The notes under the pieces: generated by a model
What the model was told of the DNA's origin: nothing
What the model saw: only the letters and a program-made list of their open reading frames with translations
Databases searched by the model: none
Position numbers and translations under genes: made by a program
NCBI RefSeq assembly: GCF_019931275.1
Contig: NZ_JAIOTY010000005.1
Span: 1 to 64,000, forward strand
Direction: 5' to 3'
Source of the DNA: Nitratidesulfovibrio sp. SRB-5
Lineage (GTDB): Bacteria > Desulfobacterota > Desulfovibrionia > Desulfovibrionales > Desulfovibrionaceae
Length of the DNA stretch: 64,000 nucleotides
In this document: piece after piece, positions 26,244 to 35,634 of the stretch
Layout of the letters: every line of letters starts with the position of its first letter
Numbering within the stretch: position 1 is the first letter of the stretch

Positions 26244-26406
26244 GCCGCGCCGGCTTTGCGGCGCGGCTGGCTAGTGCGGGCTTGATGCAAGGAATTACGG
26301 GTTTTTTCGCCGGACAAGGAAGATTTGGATTTTTGCGCGGAGCGTACTGATGTACGTGAGCACAAAAAGACAAATCTGACGCAGTCCGGCGGAAAAATAC
26401 GGATTC
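26244..26406. repeat. Terminator hairpin plus long imperfect palindromic element between bioD and lysA
   Basis: A 9-bp stem (GCCGCGCCG / CGGCGCGGC, loop GCTTTG) at 26244-26267 can end the bio transcript. It is followed at about 26290-26406 by a long imperfect palindrome. The nested arms include GGAAT / ATTCC at the outside, CGCCGGAC / GTCCGGCG, AGATTTG / CAAATCT, TTTTTG / CAAAAA and GTAC / GTAC around a TGAT centre. The region is clearly less GC-rich than its neighbours. It resembles an intergenic REP or terminator-type repeat, and could serve both convergent genes. Confidence 0.75.
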
Positions 26407-26440
26407 CGACAGCAACGAGTCCGCGCATCCCCACCAGGGC

Positions 26441-27706
26441 CTACGCATCCGGGAACAGCGCCATCAGATCGGCCAACTCTTCCCGGCGGCGAATCAGGCG
26501 GGGCTCACCATCAAGGCCGATGAGCACCTCGGCGGGGCGCAACCGCTGGTTGTACGTGGAGCTCATGGCGTAGCCATAGGCTCCGGCGTCCAGCACGCCC
26601 AGAATGTCGCCCTCCTGGATGGCGGGCAGTTGCCGTTCCCTGGCCATGATGTCGCCGCTCTCGCAGATGTTGCCCACCACGGTCTGGGGGTGCAGGGCCG
26701 CGTCGGGCGTTCCGTTCTTGCGGTACACCTCGATGTCGTGGTGCGCGTCGTACATCACCGGACGGGCCAGCACGTTGAAGCCAAGGTCGGTGCCCACGTA
26801 GCGGGTGGGGCCGTTGTTCTTGGTGGCGTGCACGGTGCCCAGCAGCAGGCCGCATTCGGCCACCACGTAGCGGCCCGGCTCGATGTAGAAGCGGCCCTTG
26901 TAGCCGGTGCGTTCCGACCAGCCGGAAATGAGCGCGTGCAGGCGTTCCGCCGTGGCGGCCAGATCCAGCCGGGACTGGTCCTCGTACTTGCGGTAGGGAA
27001 TGCCGAAGCCGCCGCCGAAGTCGATGACCTCCACGGTGTCGAACTTTTCCGCCACGGACAGCAGGAAGTCCGCCGCCGCCACATAACCTTCCGGCTCCAG
27101 GAACAGCGAGCCGATGTGCTGGTTGATGCCCGCCAGGGTCATGTCGTGCCTGGCCAGGATGGCCCGCAACTCGGCCAGCGTGGCATCGGACGGGTCCACG
27201 CCGAACTTGGTGGCCTTGCCCGCCGTGACCACCTTCTGGTGGTGCCCCGCGCCGATGCCGGGGTTGAAGCGCACCATCACCTTGCCGCCCCGGTTCACCC
27301 TGCCCAGGGTTTCGAGCTGCGACAGCGAATCCACGCTCACCAGAAGGCCGTGCGACACGGCGTTGGCCAGTTCCGCCTCGGACACGTTGTTGCACACGTA
27401 CAGGATCTGGTCCGGGGTGAACCCGGCGGCCTTGTTGACGTGGATTTCGCCGGGCGACATGGCGTCCACCACCAGCCCTTCCTCGCGCACGATGCGCAGC
27501 AGGGAAAGGTTGGTGTTGGCCTTGGCCGAATAGTTCACGAAAAAGCCGGGGTGCGACGACAACCCCTTCATGTCGCGGCAGCGCTTGCGCAGCAGGGCCT
27601 CGCTGTAGACGTACAGGGGGCTGCCGAAGGCGGCCACCAGTTCTTCGGGCGTGGTCCGGCCAAAGAAGCCGACCGCATCGGTGTACGTGGAACGAACGTT
27701 GGGCAT
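26441..27706 (-). CDS. lysA: Diaminopimelate decarboxylase
   Basis: This 421-residue PLP enzyme (fold type III) makes L-lysine from meso-diaminopimelate. The PLP lysine is K62 in NYSAKANTN. Other conserved parts are the glycine loop DFGGGFGIPY, EPGRYVVAECG, and the active-site CESGDI and GAYGYAMSSTYN segments. Length matches the family. The ATG at 27706 has GGAGA at proper distance. It converges with bioD. Confidence 0.97.
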   Translation of the reverse strand: MPNVRSTYTDAVGFFGRTTPEELVAAFGSPLYVYSEALLRKRCRDMKGLSSHPGFFVNYSAKANTNLSLLRIVREEGLVVDAMSPGEIHVNKAAGFTPDQILYVCNNVSEAELANAVSHGLLVSVDSLSQLETLGRVNRGGKVMVRFNPGIGAGHHQKVVTAGKATKFGVDPSDATLAELRAILARHDMTLAGINQHIGSLFLEPEGYVAAADFLLSVAEKFDTVEVIDFGGGFGIPYRKYEDQSRLDLAATAERLHALISGWSERTGYKGRFYIEPGRYVVAECGLLLGTVHATKNNGPTRYVGTDLGFNVLARPVMYDAHHDIEVYRKNGTPDAALHPQTVVGNICESGDIMARERQLPAIQEGDILGVLDAGAYGYAMSSTYNQRLRPAEVLIGLDGEPRLIRRREELADLMALFPDA

Positions 27707-27767
27707 GAAGGTCTCCGTCAAGTTTCCGTGGCGGGCCGCGTTGCGCGCGGCGTCCGTCCGGTGTGCG

Positions 27768-28565
27768 TCAGTTGTCAGAAACGGGGTCCGTCCCGGTGTC
27801 ATTCATCGAGCCCGGCATCGAGCCTGGCATCGAGCCCGGCATCGAGCCCGGCATCGAGCCCGGCATGGCGGCCCGGATACGGATCAGCTCCATTTCATGA
27901 AGTATGGCCTCGCGCATCAGGTACACCAGGTGCTCGTTGCGCGAATACAGGCAGCGCCCGCTCACGCCCGGCTCCAGCAGGCCCGCGATGACCTCGCTGG
28001 TATCGGCTATGAGCTTCACGTGGCCGGTGCCCGCCTGATTCTTCAGAAAGGTGGCCCCGGCGATGCCCGGCTCCGCATTGGACAGCAGCACCACCTTCAG
28101 CCCCCGCGCCACGCAGTCGTCGAACTCGCGCCGGAACAGCGCCACGTTGTCCGCGTGCATGGATGCGTACACCCGCAGCCGCGCCAGGTGCAGCATGTTG
28201 CGGATCTTGTCCTCGGTGTTGCGCAGGCCCGCCACGGTCAGATAGGGCGTCTCGTCCGGCTCGGTGTCCGGCAGGTTGGCTTCAAGGAAGGCCAGCGTGC
28301 CCTCGGCATCGCGCCGCAGGTTCAGCAGCAGTTCCTCTCGCGGGACGGCCATGTAGCGACTGGTGTCGCCGCTGGCCACAACGGCCCCGCCTTTCTCCAC
28401 CAGGCTCGACAGCGCCGCGTAAGCGTTGGAGCGCGAAATTCCGGCGGCCTTGGCCGCCTCGTACCCGGTCATGGGATTCTGGCCCGCATGCCGCAGCAGG
28501 GTGAGGTACATCAACGATTCCTGCTGGGTGAAACCGAACTTGCGCAAAGCCTGAATGAGTTCCAT
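27768..28565 (-). CDS. TrmB-type transcriptional regulator
   Basis: The 265-residue regulator has an N-terminal winged helix (LRKFGFTQQESLMYLTLLR; AAKAAGISRSNAYAALSSLVEKG) as in TrmB proteins, and a C-terminal effector domain (KVVLLSNAEPGIAG; YSRNEHLVYLM). The last about 35 residues contain five PGSM repeats made by a 12-bp minisatellite. The ATG at 28565 has AAGGAAG upstream. It diverges from the M20 amidohydrolase gene and may control it. Known TrmB ligands are sugars; the ligand here is unknown. Confidence 0.85.
   Translation of the reverse strand: MELIQALRKFGFTQQESLMYLTLLRHAGQNPMTGYEAAKAAGISRSNAYAALSSLVEKGGAVVASGDTSRYMAVPREELLLNLRRDAEGTLAFLEANLPDTEPDETPYLTVAGLRNTEDKIRNMLHLARLRVYASMHADNVALFRREFDDCVARGLKVVLLSNAEPGIAGATFLKNQAGTGHVKLIADTSEVIAGLLEPGVSGRCLYSRNEHLVYLMREAILHEMELIRIRAAMPGSMPGSMPGSMPGSMPGSMNDTGTDPVSDN
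27804..27863 (-). repeat. 12-bp tandem repeat in the 3-prime end of the TrmB-like gene
   Basis: Five 12-bp units at 27804, 27816, 27828, 27840 and 27852, differing by one base in one unit, encode repeated Pro-Gly-Ser-Met near the C-terminus. Unit number can change without shifting the frame. Confidence 0.93.
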
Positions 28566-29038
28566 GTGCTTCCTTCCAAAGGCCCGCCGGGATGGCGAGG
28601 TACCGGTGCATGAGGGCCGGATGGCCGGATGAACGGATACCGGATGGCCGGGCTGCGGGGCTGACGACAGCTCCGCCTTGCGCTACACTGGCCACGGTGC
28701 CGTCCCGGCATCCGCCCGGGTTTCTCCGCCCCGCTCCGTGCGCCTGGCCAGTTGCTGGTCATGGCGGCACCGGGTCCCATGCGCGGCGGGAGAAACTCAT
28801 GCGTGGTACTGATTGGTACTACTATCGCCGCGTCTGCGGCTTGTCAACGCCCGAAACGCGGAATCCGGCCATCCGGGGCCTTGCGCGGCTACTGGCCCAT
28901 GGCCCGTTGCCGGGCAATCCGGCGGTGGCCACTGCGCCCGCGCCGTGCCCCACGAGCCACGCGCCTCCGGGGCTCCGGTCGCTGCACGCACATCGCCGCG
29001 CCCCGCCAAGGACTGTGGCCGCGCAGGCAGGAGAACCC
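28566..29038. other. 473-bp divergent intergenic region (TrmB-like regulator / amidohydrolase)
   Basis: A short AT-richer island at 28801-28825 has the direct repeat TGGTACT (28804-28810 and 28815-28821, 11 bases apart), a possible operator for the adjacent TrmB-like regulator. No other signal or gene was seen. Confidence 0.45.
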
Positions 29039-30241
29039 ATGGAATCCCTTTCCGACCGTGTCCGCGCCGCCGCACCGCATATCGTCGACCTGCGCCGCCG
29101 CCTGCACCGCATCCCCGAAACCGGCTTCAACGAAGTGCGCACCGCCGCCCTGGTGGCCGAAGAACTGGCCGCGCTGGGCCTGCCCGTGCGTACCGGCATC
29201 GCGGGCACCGGGGTCACCGCCCTGCTTGATTCCGGACGGCCCGGCCCCACGGTGATGCTGCGCGCCGACATGGACGCCCTGCCCATCACCGAGGCCACGG
29301 GGCTCCCCTACGCCTCGGAGCACCCCGGCTGCATGCACGCCTGCGGGCACGATATGCACATGGCCATGCTGCTGGGCGCGGCGCGGGTGCTTGCCGGGCT
29401 GGCGGAGCAGAACCCCGGCGCGCTGCGCGGGCGCATCCTGTTCCTGTTCCAGCCTGCGGAGGAAGGCCCCGGCGGGGCCGCGCCCATGATCGAGGCGGGC
29501 GTGCTGGACGACCCCGGGGTGGACGTATGCATCGGCGCGCACGTCTGGCCGGAGATTCCTGCCGGTTTCGTGGGGGTGAAGCCCGGCCCGCTCATGGCGG
29601 CCATGGACCGCTTCGAGCTGACCGTGCTGGGCAAGGGCGGCCACGCAGCCAACCCGCACCTGTGCGTGGACGCGCTGGAAACCGCCACCCAGGTGGTGGG
29701 CGCGCTGCAACGGGTGGTCAGCCGCATGACCAGCCCGCTGGAGCCGGTCATCCTGACCATAGGCGAACTGCACGCGGGCACGGCCTACAACGTCATTCCC
29801 GGCGAGGCGCGCATGGCCGGCACGGTGCGGGCCTTTGCGCCCGAGGTGCGCAACCGGTGGGAACAGCGCATCAACCAGGTGGCGGGCGGGGTATGCGCGG
29901 CCATGGGCGCCACGCATCGGCTGGATTTCCAGTGGTGCCACCCGGCGGTGATCAACGACCCGCGCGCGGCGGCCGAGGTGCGCCGGGCCGCGCTGGACGC
30001 CGTGGGTGCGGACAGGGTGATGGAGCCCGTGCCCACCATGGGCGGAGAGGACTTTTCCATGTTCCTGCAACGGGTGCCGGGGTGCTTCTTTTTCGTGGGC
30101 TGCGGCGGGCCGGGCGTGGCCCCGGTGCACAACCCGTGCTTTGCCCCGGATGAATCGTGCCTGCCCGTGGGCGCCGAGGTGCTCTGCCGGGCCGCCGTGC
30201 AGCTCTGCGCGCGGTGGGATGCGCCGCAGGCCGGGGTGTAG
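29039..30241 (+). CDS. M20D-family amidohydrolase (hippurate / N-acyl-amino-acid hydrolase type)
   Basis: This 400-residue di-metal enzyme cleaves an N-acyl or amide bond of an amino-acid derivative. The M20D signature MHACGHDMH includes metal ligands C102 and H104. QPAEEGPGGA carries the catalytic and metal-binding Glu pair, and GGEDFSMF supplies a late ligand His/Glu region. A dimerisation domain lies in the middle (KGGHAANPH). The ATG at 29039 follows CAGGAG; the reading frame further upstream is not supported. No signal peptide, so it is cytoplasmic. Substrate unknown. Confidence 0.93.
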   Translation: MESLSDRVRAAAPHIVDLRRRLHRIPETGFNEVRTAALVAEELAALGLPVRTGIAGTGVTALLDSGRPGPTVMLRADMDALPITEATGLPYASEHPGCMHACGHDMHMAMLLGAARVLAGLAEQNPGALRGRILFLFQPAEEGPGGAAPMIEAGVLDDPGVDVCIGAHVWPEIPAGFVGVKPGPLMAAMDRFELTVLGKGGHAANPHLCVDALETATQVVGALQRVVSRMTSPLEPVILTIGELHAGTAYNVIPGEARMAGTVRAFAPEVRNRWEQRINQVAGGVCAAMGATHRLDFQWCHPAVINDPRAAAEVRRAALDAVGADRVMEPVPTMGGEDFSMFLQRVPGCFFFVGCGGPGVAPVHNPCFAPDESCLPVGAEVLCRAAVQLCARWDAPQAGV

Positions 30242-30451
30242 CCCGCAACCGGGGCACCGCCCTTTCCGTTGCCCCGGCAACACCGCCACGCGGCATGCCC
30301 TGCCCCTCATCCCCGCGCAGGGAATAATCTTTGACATTCCCCACGGGGCGGGCGATGGTCCACGGGTCCGCCCGGTCGCCGCGGCTGTTGCCGCCCCATT
30401 CATTCCGGCCGACGGGTACCCACTACAAGATTCTCCCCCAAGGAGCCCCAC

Positions 30452-30874
30452 ATGGCACTCAAGAACGGCGATACCGTCCGCGTTCACTACACCGGCACGC
30501 TGGACGATGGCACCGAATTCGATTCCTCGCGCGACCGCGAACCCCTGGAATTCACCCTGGGTGAAGGCATGCTGATTCCCGGCTTCGAAAAGGCCGTGCT
30601 GGGCCTTGGCAAGGGCCAGTCGGTGAAGATCACCATTCCCGCCGACGAAGCCTACGGCGAGCACGTGGAAGAAATGATCATCACCGTGCCCCGCGACCAG
30701 GTGCCCCCGCACATCGAGCCCGAAGTGGGCCTGATGCTGCAACTCATGACCGACGACGGCGAGCTTGACGTCACCGTCACCGACGTCACCGAAGAGCACG
30801 TCACCCTCGACGCCAACCACCCCCTGGCGGGCGAAGACCTGACGTTCGACATCGAACTGGTCGAAATCTGCTAG
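30452..30874 (+). CDS. slyD: SlyD-like FKBP-type peptidyl-prolyl isomerase
   Basis: The 140-residue protein has the split FKBP core of SlyD: N-terminal VRVHYTGTLDDGTEFDSS, the IPGFEKAVLGLGKGQ segment, then the inserted flap (about 65-125) with chaperone activity, ending in ELVEIC. It lacks the His-rich metal-binding tail of E. coli SlyD. AAGGAG lies 7 bases ahead of the ATG. A TTGACA at 30331-30336 upstream could be its -35, with no good -10. A terminator follows. Confidence 0.95.
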   Translation: MALKNGDTVRVHYTGTLDDGTEFDSSRDREPLEFTLGEGMLIPGFEKAVLGLGKGQSVKITIPADEAYGEHVEEMIITVPRDQVPPHIEPEVGLMLQLMTDDGELDVTVTDVTEEHVTLDANHPLAGEDLTFDIELVEIC

Positions 30875-30978
30875 ACGGTTTCCGGCCAGTTCTGGCCCGT
30901 TCCGGCCATCTGCCGATAGAACCGGCCAGCCAGAAGCCTTGCAGGACAGCGATGCCGCTGCCCGACCATCGATACGCC

Positions 30979-31010
30979 AACGGCGCCTCCCTCACGGGGG
31001 GCGCCGTTTT
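30979..31010 (+). terminator. Rho-independent terminator after slyD
   Basis: Arms AACGGCGCC / GGCGCCGTT with inner pairs (TCC / GGG) are followed by TTTT at 31007-31010. It lies between slyD and the convergent diguanylate cyclase gene. Confidence 0.85.
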
Positions 31011-31040
31011 CACATCCGAAGGCCCATGGTCCCGCCGCCG

Positions 31041-32699
31041 TCAGGAACCGCTCAGCGGTCCGCGCAACCGGGCAACTCCCTGTTCCTGCCCTTCGTCGTC
31101 CGGGGTGCCCCGCTCCTCTACCCCGGCACGCTCGGCATCGTCCCACAGCACCACCCGGTTGCGGCCCGCCTGCTTGGCCCGGTACAGCGCGTGGTCGGCC
31201 CGTGCCAGAAGGTCTTCCAGCGGTCCGGCACCGTAGCGCGGCGTAACGGTCATGCCTGCCACCCCCACGCTGATGGCCACTGGCACGGGCATGTCCGCCT
31301 GGCGCAGGTCGATGCGCTCCACGTTGCGGCGCAGTCGCTCGGCCAGGGCCATGGCGTGCGTGGCATCGGTATTGGGCGCGATGATGGCGAATTCCTCGCC
31401 GCCCATGCGCACCGCGAAGTCGGACGAACGCACCGTGGTCATGATGGCGGCGGCCAGCCTGCGCAGCACCTCGTCACCGGTGGCATGCCCGTGCACGTCG
31501 TTGATGTGCTTGAAGTGGTCCAGGTCCAGCATCAGGCAGGCGCACGGTTGCCCGGCCCGGCGGCAGATGCTGACGATGCGCGCGCCCGCGTCGGCCAGCA
31601 GGCGGCGGTTGGCCAGCCCGGTCAGTTCGTCGGTGCCGGACAGGCGCTCCAGCTCGCCCACGTGGGTGCCGATGCGCTCGGCCATGCGGCAGAAATTGCG
31701 GTACAGCCGTTCCAGTTCCGGGGGCATGGCCGCCACGTCGAGACCGGGGCAGGCATTCCCGTATTCCCCGGCCATGATGCGCTCGGACATGGCCGAAATG
31801 CGCTCGATGGGTCCGGTGACCCGCCGCGCAAGGCGCAGCAGAAAGGGAGTACACACCGCAATGGTCAGGCCCGACACCGCCAGCAGGAGCAGCAGCAACC
31901 GGTGCATGTCGCCCAGTATGTCACCCACGGCGCGCTCCTGAACAAGCAGCCATTCGCCGTTCTTGAGCGGCAGCCCCACCCCCAGCACCTCGGCATCGTC
32001 ACGATTGCGGTAGATGGCCGGGCCGTCGATGGGCGCGTCCAGCGAGGGCAACGGGATGGGACGGGCGTCTTCCGGGGCCAGCAGGGGGACCCCGGTGGAG
32101 GCGACCACCAGGAAGGAGGGATCCACCGGTGTGCGCCGCAGGCTGCTGACCATTTCCAGCAGTTCGTTGATGCGCACCACGCCGAAGACCAGCCCCGCAA
32201 AGTCGCCCTGCGGATTCAGCACCGGGGATGAAAAAATCACGATGGACTTGCCCGATGTGCGCCCCGTCAGCACGCGCGAAATGAACGGCTGCCCCTGCCG
32301 CCCCCGCAGGAAGTATTCGCGGTCGGAAATGTCCACGCCGCCTTCCGGCATGTCGAAGTCGAGCACGGTGCGCCCTTCGGCATTCACGTAGACCAGGGAG
32401 CGAAAGTCGCCGTGGGAGTCGAGAAAGGCATGAAAGTCGCGCGCCATGGCGGGCAGATCCACGGTGCGCACCGCATCGGTGCGCGACACGTGCACCACGT
32501 CGGCCAGGCGGTAGCCCAGCCAGCGTTCCACGTCGAAGCGGTGGTGCCGCAGTTCCGCCTGCATCTCGCCCTGGGCCTTGCGCAGCCCTTCGGTGCGCAG
32601 CACGCCGTAGAACGCCGCCAGCGACAGGGCCAGCGGCAGCAGGATGAGCAGCAACGAATGAAACCGGAGTTCCGCCTTGATGGTACGGCCAGGCCGCAT
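31041..32699 (-). CDS. Membrane diguanylate cyclase with periplasmic Cache sensor
   Basis: The 552-residue protein should make cyclic di-GMP at the inner membrane in response to an external ligand. The order is TM1 (about 12-32), a periplasmic dCache-type sensor (about 40-280; DISDREYFLRGRQGQ is typical), TM2 (about 285-310), a HAMP-like linker, then GGDEF. The active-site motif is GGEEF at 433-437, and an RxxD inhibitory site (R424-D427) sits five residues upstream, so product inhibition is expected. The ATG at 32699 is 9 bases from a seven-G tract that serves as ribosome-binding site. It stands alone. Confidence 0.93.
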   Translation of the reverse strand: MRPGRTIKAELRFHSLLLILLPLALSLAAFYGVLRTEGLRKAQGEMQAELRHHRFDVERWLGYRLADVVHVSRTDAVRTVDLPAMARDFHAFLDSHGDFRSLVYVNAEGRTVLDFDMPEGGVDISDREYFLRGRQGQPFISRVLTGRTSGKSIVIFSSPVLNPQGDFAGLVFGVVRINELLEMVSSLRRTPVDPSFLVVASTGVPLLAPEDARPIPLPSLDAPIDGPAIYRNRDDAEVLGVGLPLKNGEWLLVQERAVGDILGDMHRLLLLLLAVSGLTIAVCTPFLLRLARRVTGPIERISAMSERIMAGEYGNACPGLDVAAMPPELERLYRNFCRMAERIGTHVGELERLSGTDELTGLANRRLLADAGARIVSICRRAGQPCACLMLDLDHFKHINDVHGHATGDEVLRRLAAAIMTTVRSSDFAVRMGGEEFAIIAPNTDATHAMALAERLRRNVERIDLRQADMPVPVAISVGVAGMTVTPRYGAGPLEDLLARADHALYRAKQAGRNRVVLWDDAERAGVEERGTPDDEGQEQGVARLRGPLSGS

Positions 32700-33055
32700 G
32701 GCGTCAGTCCCCCCCAAAAAATGGCTTTCGGCCTGTCTCCGCAACCCTTCCGCCCCACCTTCAACACGGCGTCTTCCATGCACCGTGGCATGTGCGGCGT
32801 GCCCCCCGGCAGGCCGTGCATGGCATCGGCACGGACCAGTGTAAACGGCGCGAACCCCGCGCGCAAGCGGATGAAGGCTGCGGCGGGGCGGGCATCGCAG
32901 GGCCGCGAAGATGCCGGAAGCCGCGCGGATGCCGGTCCTTCGGGACGTCCCAACGGAAACGGGGCGTCCCGAAGGACGCCCCGTTGTGGTTGCGCATGTT
33001 GTGCTGATGACGCGCTGATGTTGCGCTGATGACGCGCGGGCCCTGCCCGGCGGGG
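32700..33055. other. 356-bp intergenic region between the cyclase gene and feoB
   Basis: It contains the cyclase leader (C7-A6 tract at 32709-32721) and the feoB terminator listed separately. Both genes run leftward. No gene or clear -10/-35 pair was seen. Confidence 0.5.
32936..32984 (-). terminator. Terminator downstream of feoB with two alternative hairpins
   Basis: An 11-bp stem ACGGGGCGTCC / GGACGCCCCGT at 32959-32984 closes a 4-base loop (TTCG on the minus strand) and is followed on that strand by TTTCC. An overlapping alternative stem pairs 32936-32947 with 32965-32976. Together they form a strong leftward terminator about 70 bases after feoB. Confidence 0.85.
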
Positions 33056-35326
33056 TTAGCCCCCACCCAGCATGGCGGTGCCGATCTGGTAAACGGCCAC
33101 GGCCAGGCCGAAGGCCATGATGGTGCTGAACACCGTGCTGAAGATGGCCCAGCGCCACGACCCCGATTCCTGCTTGATGGCCACCACGGTGACGAAGCAG
33201 GGGGCGTACAGCAGCACGAAGACCATCAGCGCGGCGGCAGCGGCGGGGGTCCAGTGCGGGTCGGCCTTGATGCGTTCGGCCAGCGACCCGGCGTCTTCGG
33301 CGTCCACCTCGCCCAGCGAGTAGGCCGTGCCCAGGGTGGAGACGATGACTTCCTTGGCCGCGAAGCCGCCCACCAGGGCGATGTTGGTGCGCCAGTCGAA
33401 CCCGGCAGCGCCGGTCACCGATTCCAGGGCGATGCCCACGCGGCCCGCGATGGAGTGTTCCAGCCCGGCGGCGGCTTCCTCGGCGTCGATGGCGGCAAGC
33501 TGTTCCTCGAACGGATCGGTCTTTTCGCCTTCGGCGGCGGCTTCGGCGCCTTCCTCCGCAGCGGTGGCAGCGGTGGCTTCCGCTGCGTCGCCCTTTTCAG
33601 CGGCGGCTTCCGCCGCTTCCTTCTGGGCGGTGACGGCGGCGCGCTGCGTCTCGAACGCGGCGGTGCGGTCCTCGGGCAGTTGCGGGAAGGTCATGGCCGC
33701 CCACAGCAGGATGGAGATGGCCAGAATGACGGTACCGGCCTTCTTGATGTACTGCCAGGTGCGCTCCCAGGTATGGATGAGAATGCCGCGCAGGGTGGGC
33801 AGGCGGTACGGGGGCAGTTCCATGACGAAGGGGGTGGATTCGCCCTTGATCACCGTGGAGCGCAGGATGCGCGCGACGATGAGCGCCATGCCCCAGCCCA
33901 GCAGGGTAAGGGCGAACATGGCCTGGGCTTGCTGCTCGGCAAAGAACACGCCCACGAACAGGATGAACACCGGCAGCTTTGCGCCGCAGGTCATGAACGG
34001 CGCGGTAAGGATGGTGGCCAGCCGTTCGCGCGGGCTGCGCAGGGTGCGCGCGGCCATGACGCCGGGCACGGCGCAGCCGCCCGCGATGCCGCCGGACACG
34101 ATGTAGGGCATCACCGAGCAGCCGTGCAGGCCGAACAGGCGGAATACCCGGTCCAGCATGTAGGCCACGCGGGCCATGTAGCCGGAGTCTTCAAGGAAGG
34201 CGATCATCATGAACATGAGCATGATCAGCGGCACGAAGCCCATGACCCCGCCCACGCCGTCGATGATGCCCGAAACCACCAGCGACTTCAGCAGCCCGTC
34301 GGGCAGCGCGGCCGATGCCGTTTCGTTCAGCCAGCCAAAGAAGGCTTCCACCCATCCCATGGGGTATTCACCGATGGCGAAGGTGATTTCGTAGATGCCG
34401 TACAGCACGGCCAGCATGATCACCGGGCCGAGCAGGCGGTGGGTGAGCACGCGGTCCATGCGGTCGGAGGCGGCAAGGCGCTGCGAAAGCTCGTCGTGGC
34501 GGGTCAGCACGCCCTGGCGCAGCACGCCGGAAATGTAGCCGTAGCGGTAGTCGGCGATGACGGCTTCGGGGTAGCTGTTCAGGGTGGCTTCCAGGTGGCG
34601 GGCCACTTCCGCGGCCATGGCTTCAAGCTCTGCCGCCAGCGGACCGGCGGCGCGGCCCAGGGCGCGGATGTCGTCGTCGCTTTCCAGATACTTCAGGGCC
34701 ACCCAGCGGGCCGGATACTTGTCGGTAAGGAACCGTGCGGCCTCGATGCGTTCGACCATGCGGGCCAGCACGGGGTCGAGGTCGGGACCGTAGGAGATTT
34801 CCAGCGGCTTCCAGGGGGCGCCGCGCTTGGCGTCGCCGTGGGCCACGGCGGCGGACATCAGGGCCTTCAGGCCTTCGCCGGTGCGGGCCACGGTTTCCAC
34901 CACGGGCAGGTCCAGCAGCTGCGACAGGCGTGCGGCGTCGATGCGCAGGCCCTGCTTGCGGGCCTCGTCGATCATGTTCAGGCCGAGGGCCACGGGAATG
35001 CCCAGTTCCATCAACTGCACGGCCAGGTACAGGTTGCGCTCCAGCGCGCCCGCGTTGATGACGTCGATGACCACGTCGGGGCGGTCTTCCACCAGCACGC
35101 GGCGGGCCACCACTTCTTCCTGGGTGTAGGCGGTAAGCGAATAGGTGCCGGGCAGGTCCACCACGCGCACTTCACGCCCGTCCACGCGGGCGATGCCTTC
35201 CTTCTTTTCCACCGTGATGCCGGGGTAGTTGCCCACGTGCTGGCGCGAACCGGTGTACTCGTTGAACGCGGTGGTCTTGCCGGAGTTGGGGTTGCCCGCA
35301 AGGGCGACGATGACGTTGGCGGACAT
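33056..35326 (-). CDS. feoB: Ferrous iron transporter FeoB
   Basis: The 756-residue inner-membrane protein takes up Fe2+. The N-terminal G domain has G1 GNPNSGKT (11-18), the YPGITVEKKEG switch region, G3 DLPGTYSL and G4 LNMID. The membrane part has two gate regions with Cys (FMTCGAK, YAPCFVTV). A low-complexity Ala/Glu insert of about 45 residues (about 560-605) interrupts the C-terminal membrane domain between helices. The gene starts 2 bases after feoA ends, so the two are coupled. Expression is expected to be controlled by Fur through the site upstream of feoA. Confidence 0.97.
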   Translation of the reverse strand: MSANVIVALAGNPNSGKTTAFNEYTGSRQHVGNYPGITVEKKEGIARVDGREVRVVDLPGTYSLTAYTQEEVVARRVLVEDRPDVVIDVINAGALERNLYLAVQLMELGIPVALGLNMIDEARKQGLRIDAARLSQLLDLPVVETVARTGEGLKALMSAAVAHGDAKRGAPWKPLEISYGPDLDPVLARMVERIEAARFLTDKYPARWVALKYLESDDDIRALGRAAGPLAAELEAMAAEVARHLEATLNSYPEAVIADYRYGYISGVLRQGVLTRHDELSQRLAASDRMDRVLTHRLLGPVIMLAVLYGIYEITFAIGEYPMGWVEAFFGWLNETASAALPDGLLKSLVVSGIIDGVGGVMGFVPLIMLMFMMIAFLEDSGYMARVAYMLDRVFRLFGLHGCSVMPYIVSGGIAGGCAVPGVMAARTLRSPRERLATILTAPFMTCGAKLPVFILFVGVFFAEQQAQAMFALTLLGWGMALIVARILRSTVIKGESTPFVMELPPYRLPTLRGILIHTWERTWQYIKKAGTVILAISILLWAAMTFPQLPEDRTAAFETQRAAVTAQKEAAEAAAEKGDAAEATAATAAEEGAEAAAEGEKTDPFEEQLAAIDAEEAAAGLEHSIAGRVGIALESVTGAAGFDWRTNIALVGGFAAKEVIVSTLGTAYSLGEVDAEDAGSLAERIKADPHWTPAAAAALMVFVLLYAPCFVTVVAIKQESGSWRWAIFSTVFSTIMAFGLAVAVYQIGTAMLGGG

Positions 35327-35328
35327 GG

Positions 35329-35586
35329 CTACTCCTGCGGACGGGGCTGGGCGTCGATCTCGACGGCGATGAAGTCGGCCTCGTTGTTGCGCAACGAGAG
35401 GGTGAACCCCTTCAGGCGCAGGGCCACCGGATCCATCAGGGGCGCACGCCCCATGACCTCCACTTCCGCACCGGGGATCAGCCCCATGTCGCGGATGCGC
35501 CGCCCCAGTTCGCCATGCGCGTCAACCTTGGCGATGCGCGCCCGCTGGCCCACGGCCAGTTGCCGCAGGGGAATGGTTTTGCCCAT
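35329..35586 (-). CDS. feoA: FeoA domain protein
   Basis: An 85-residue SH3-like protein that assists FeoB. RRIRDMGLIPGAEVEVMGRAPLMDPVALRLKG is the typical core of the family. The ATG at 35586 is preceded by GAGGAG. It is immediately followed by feoB and preceded by a candidate Fur box. Confidence 0.95.
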   Translation of the reverse strand: MGKTIPLRQLAVGQRARIAKVDAHGELGRRIRDMGLIPGAEVEVMGRAPLMDPVALRLKGFTLSLRNNEADFIAVEIDAQPRPQE

Positions 35587-35634
35587 CTTCGTGTCTCCTC
35601 CTCGCTGTGCGCGGGCTGGCTGCCCCCGCGAAAT

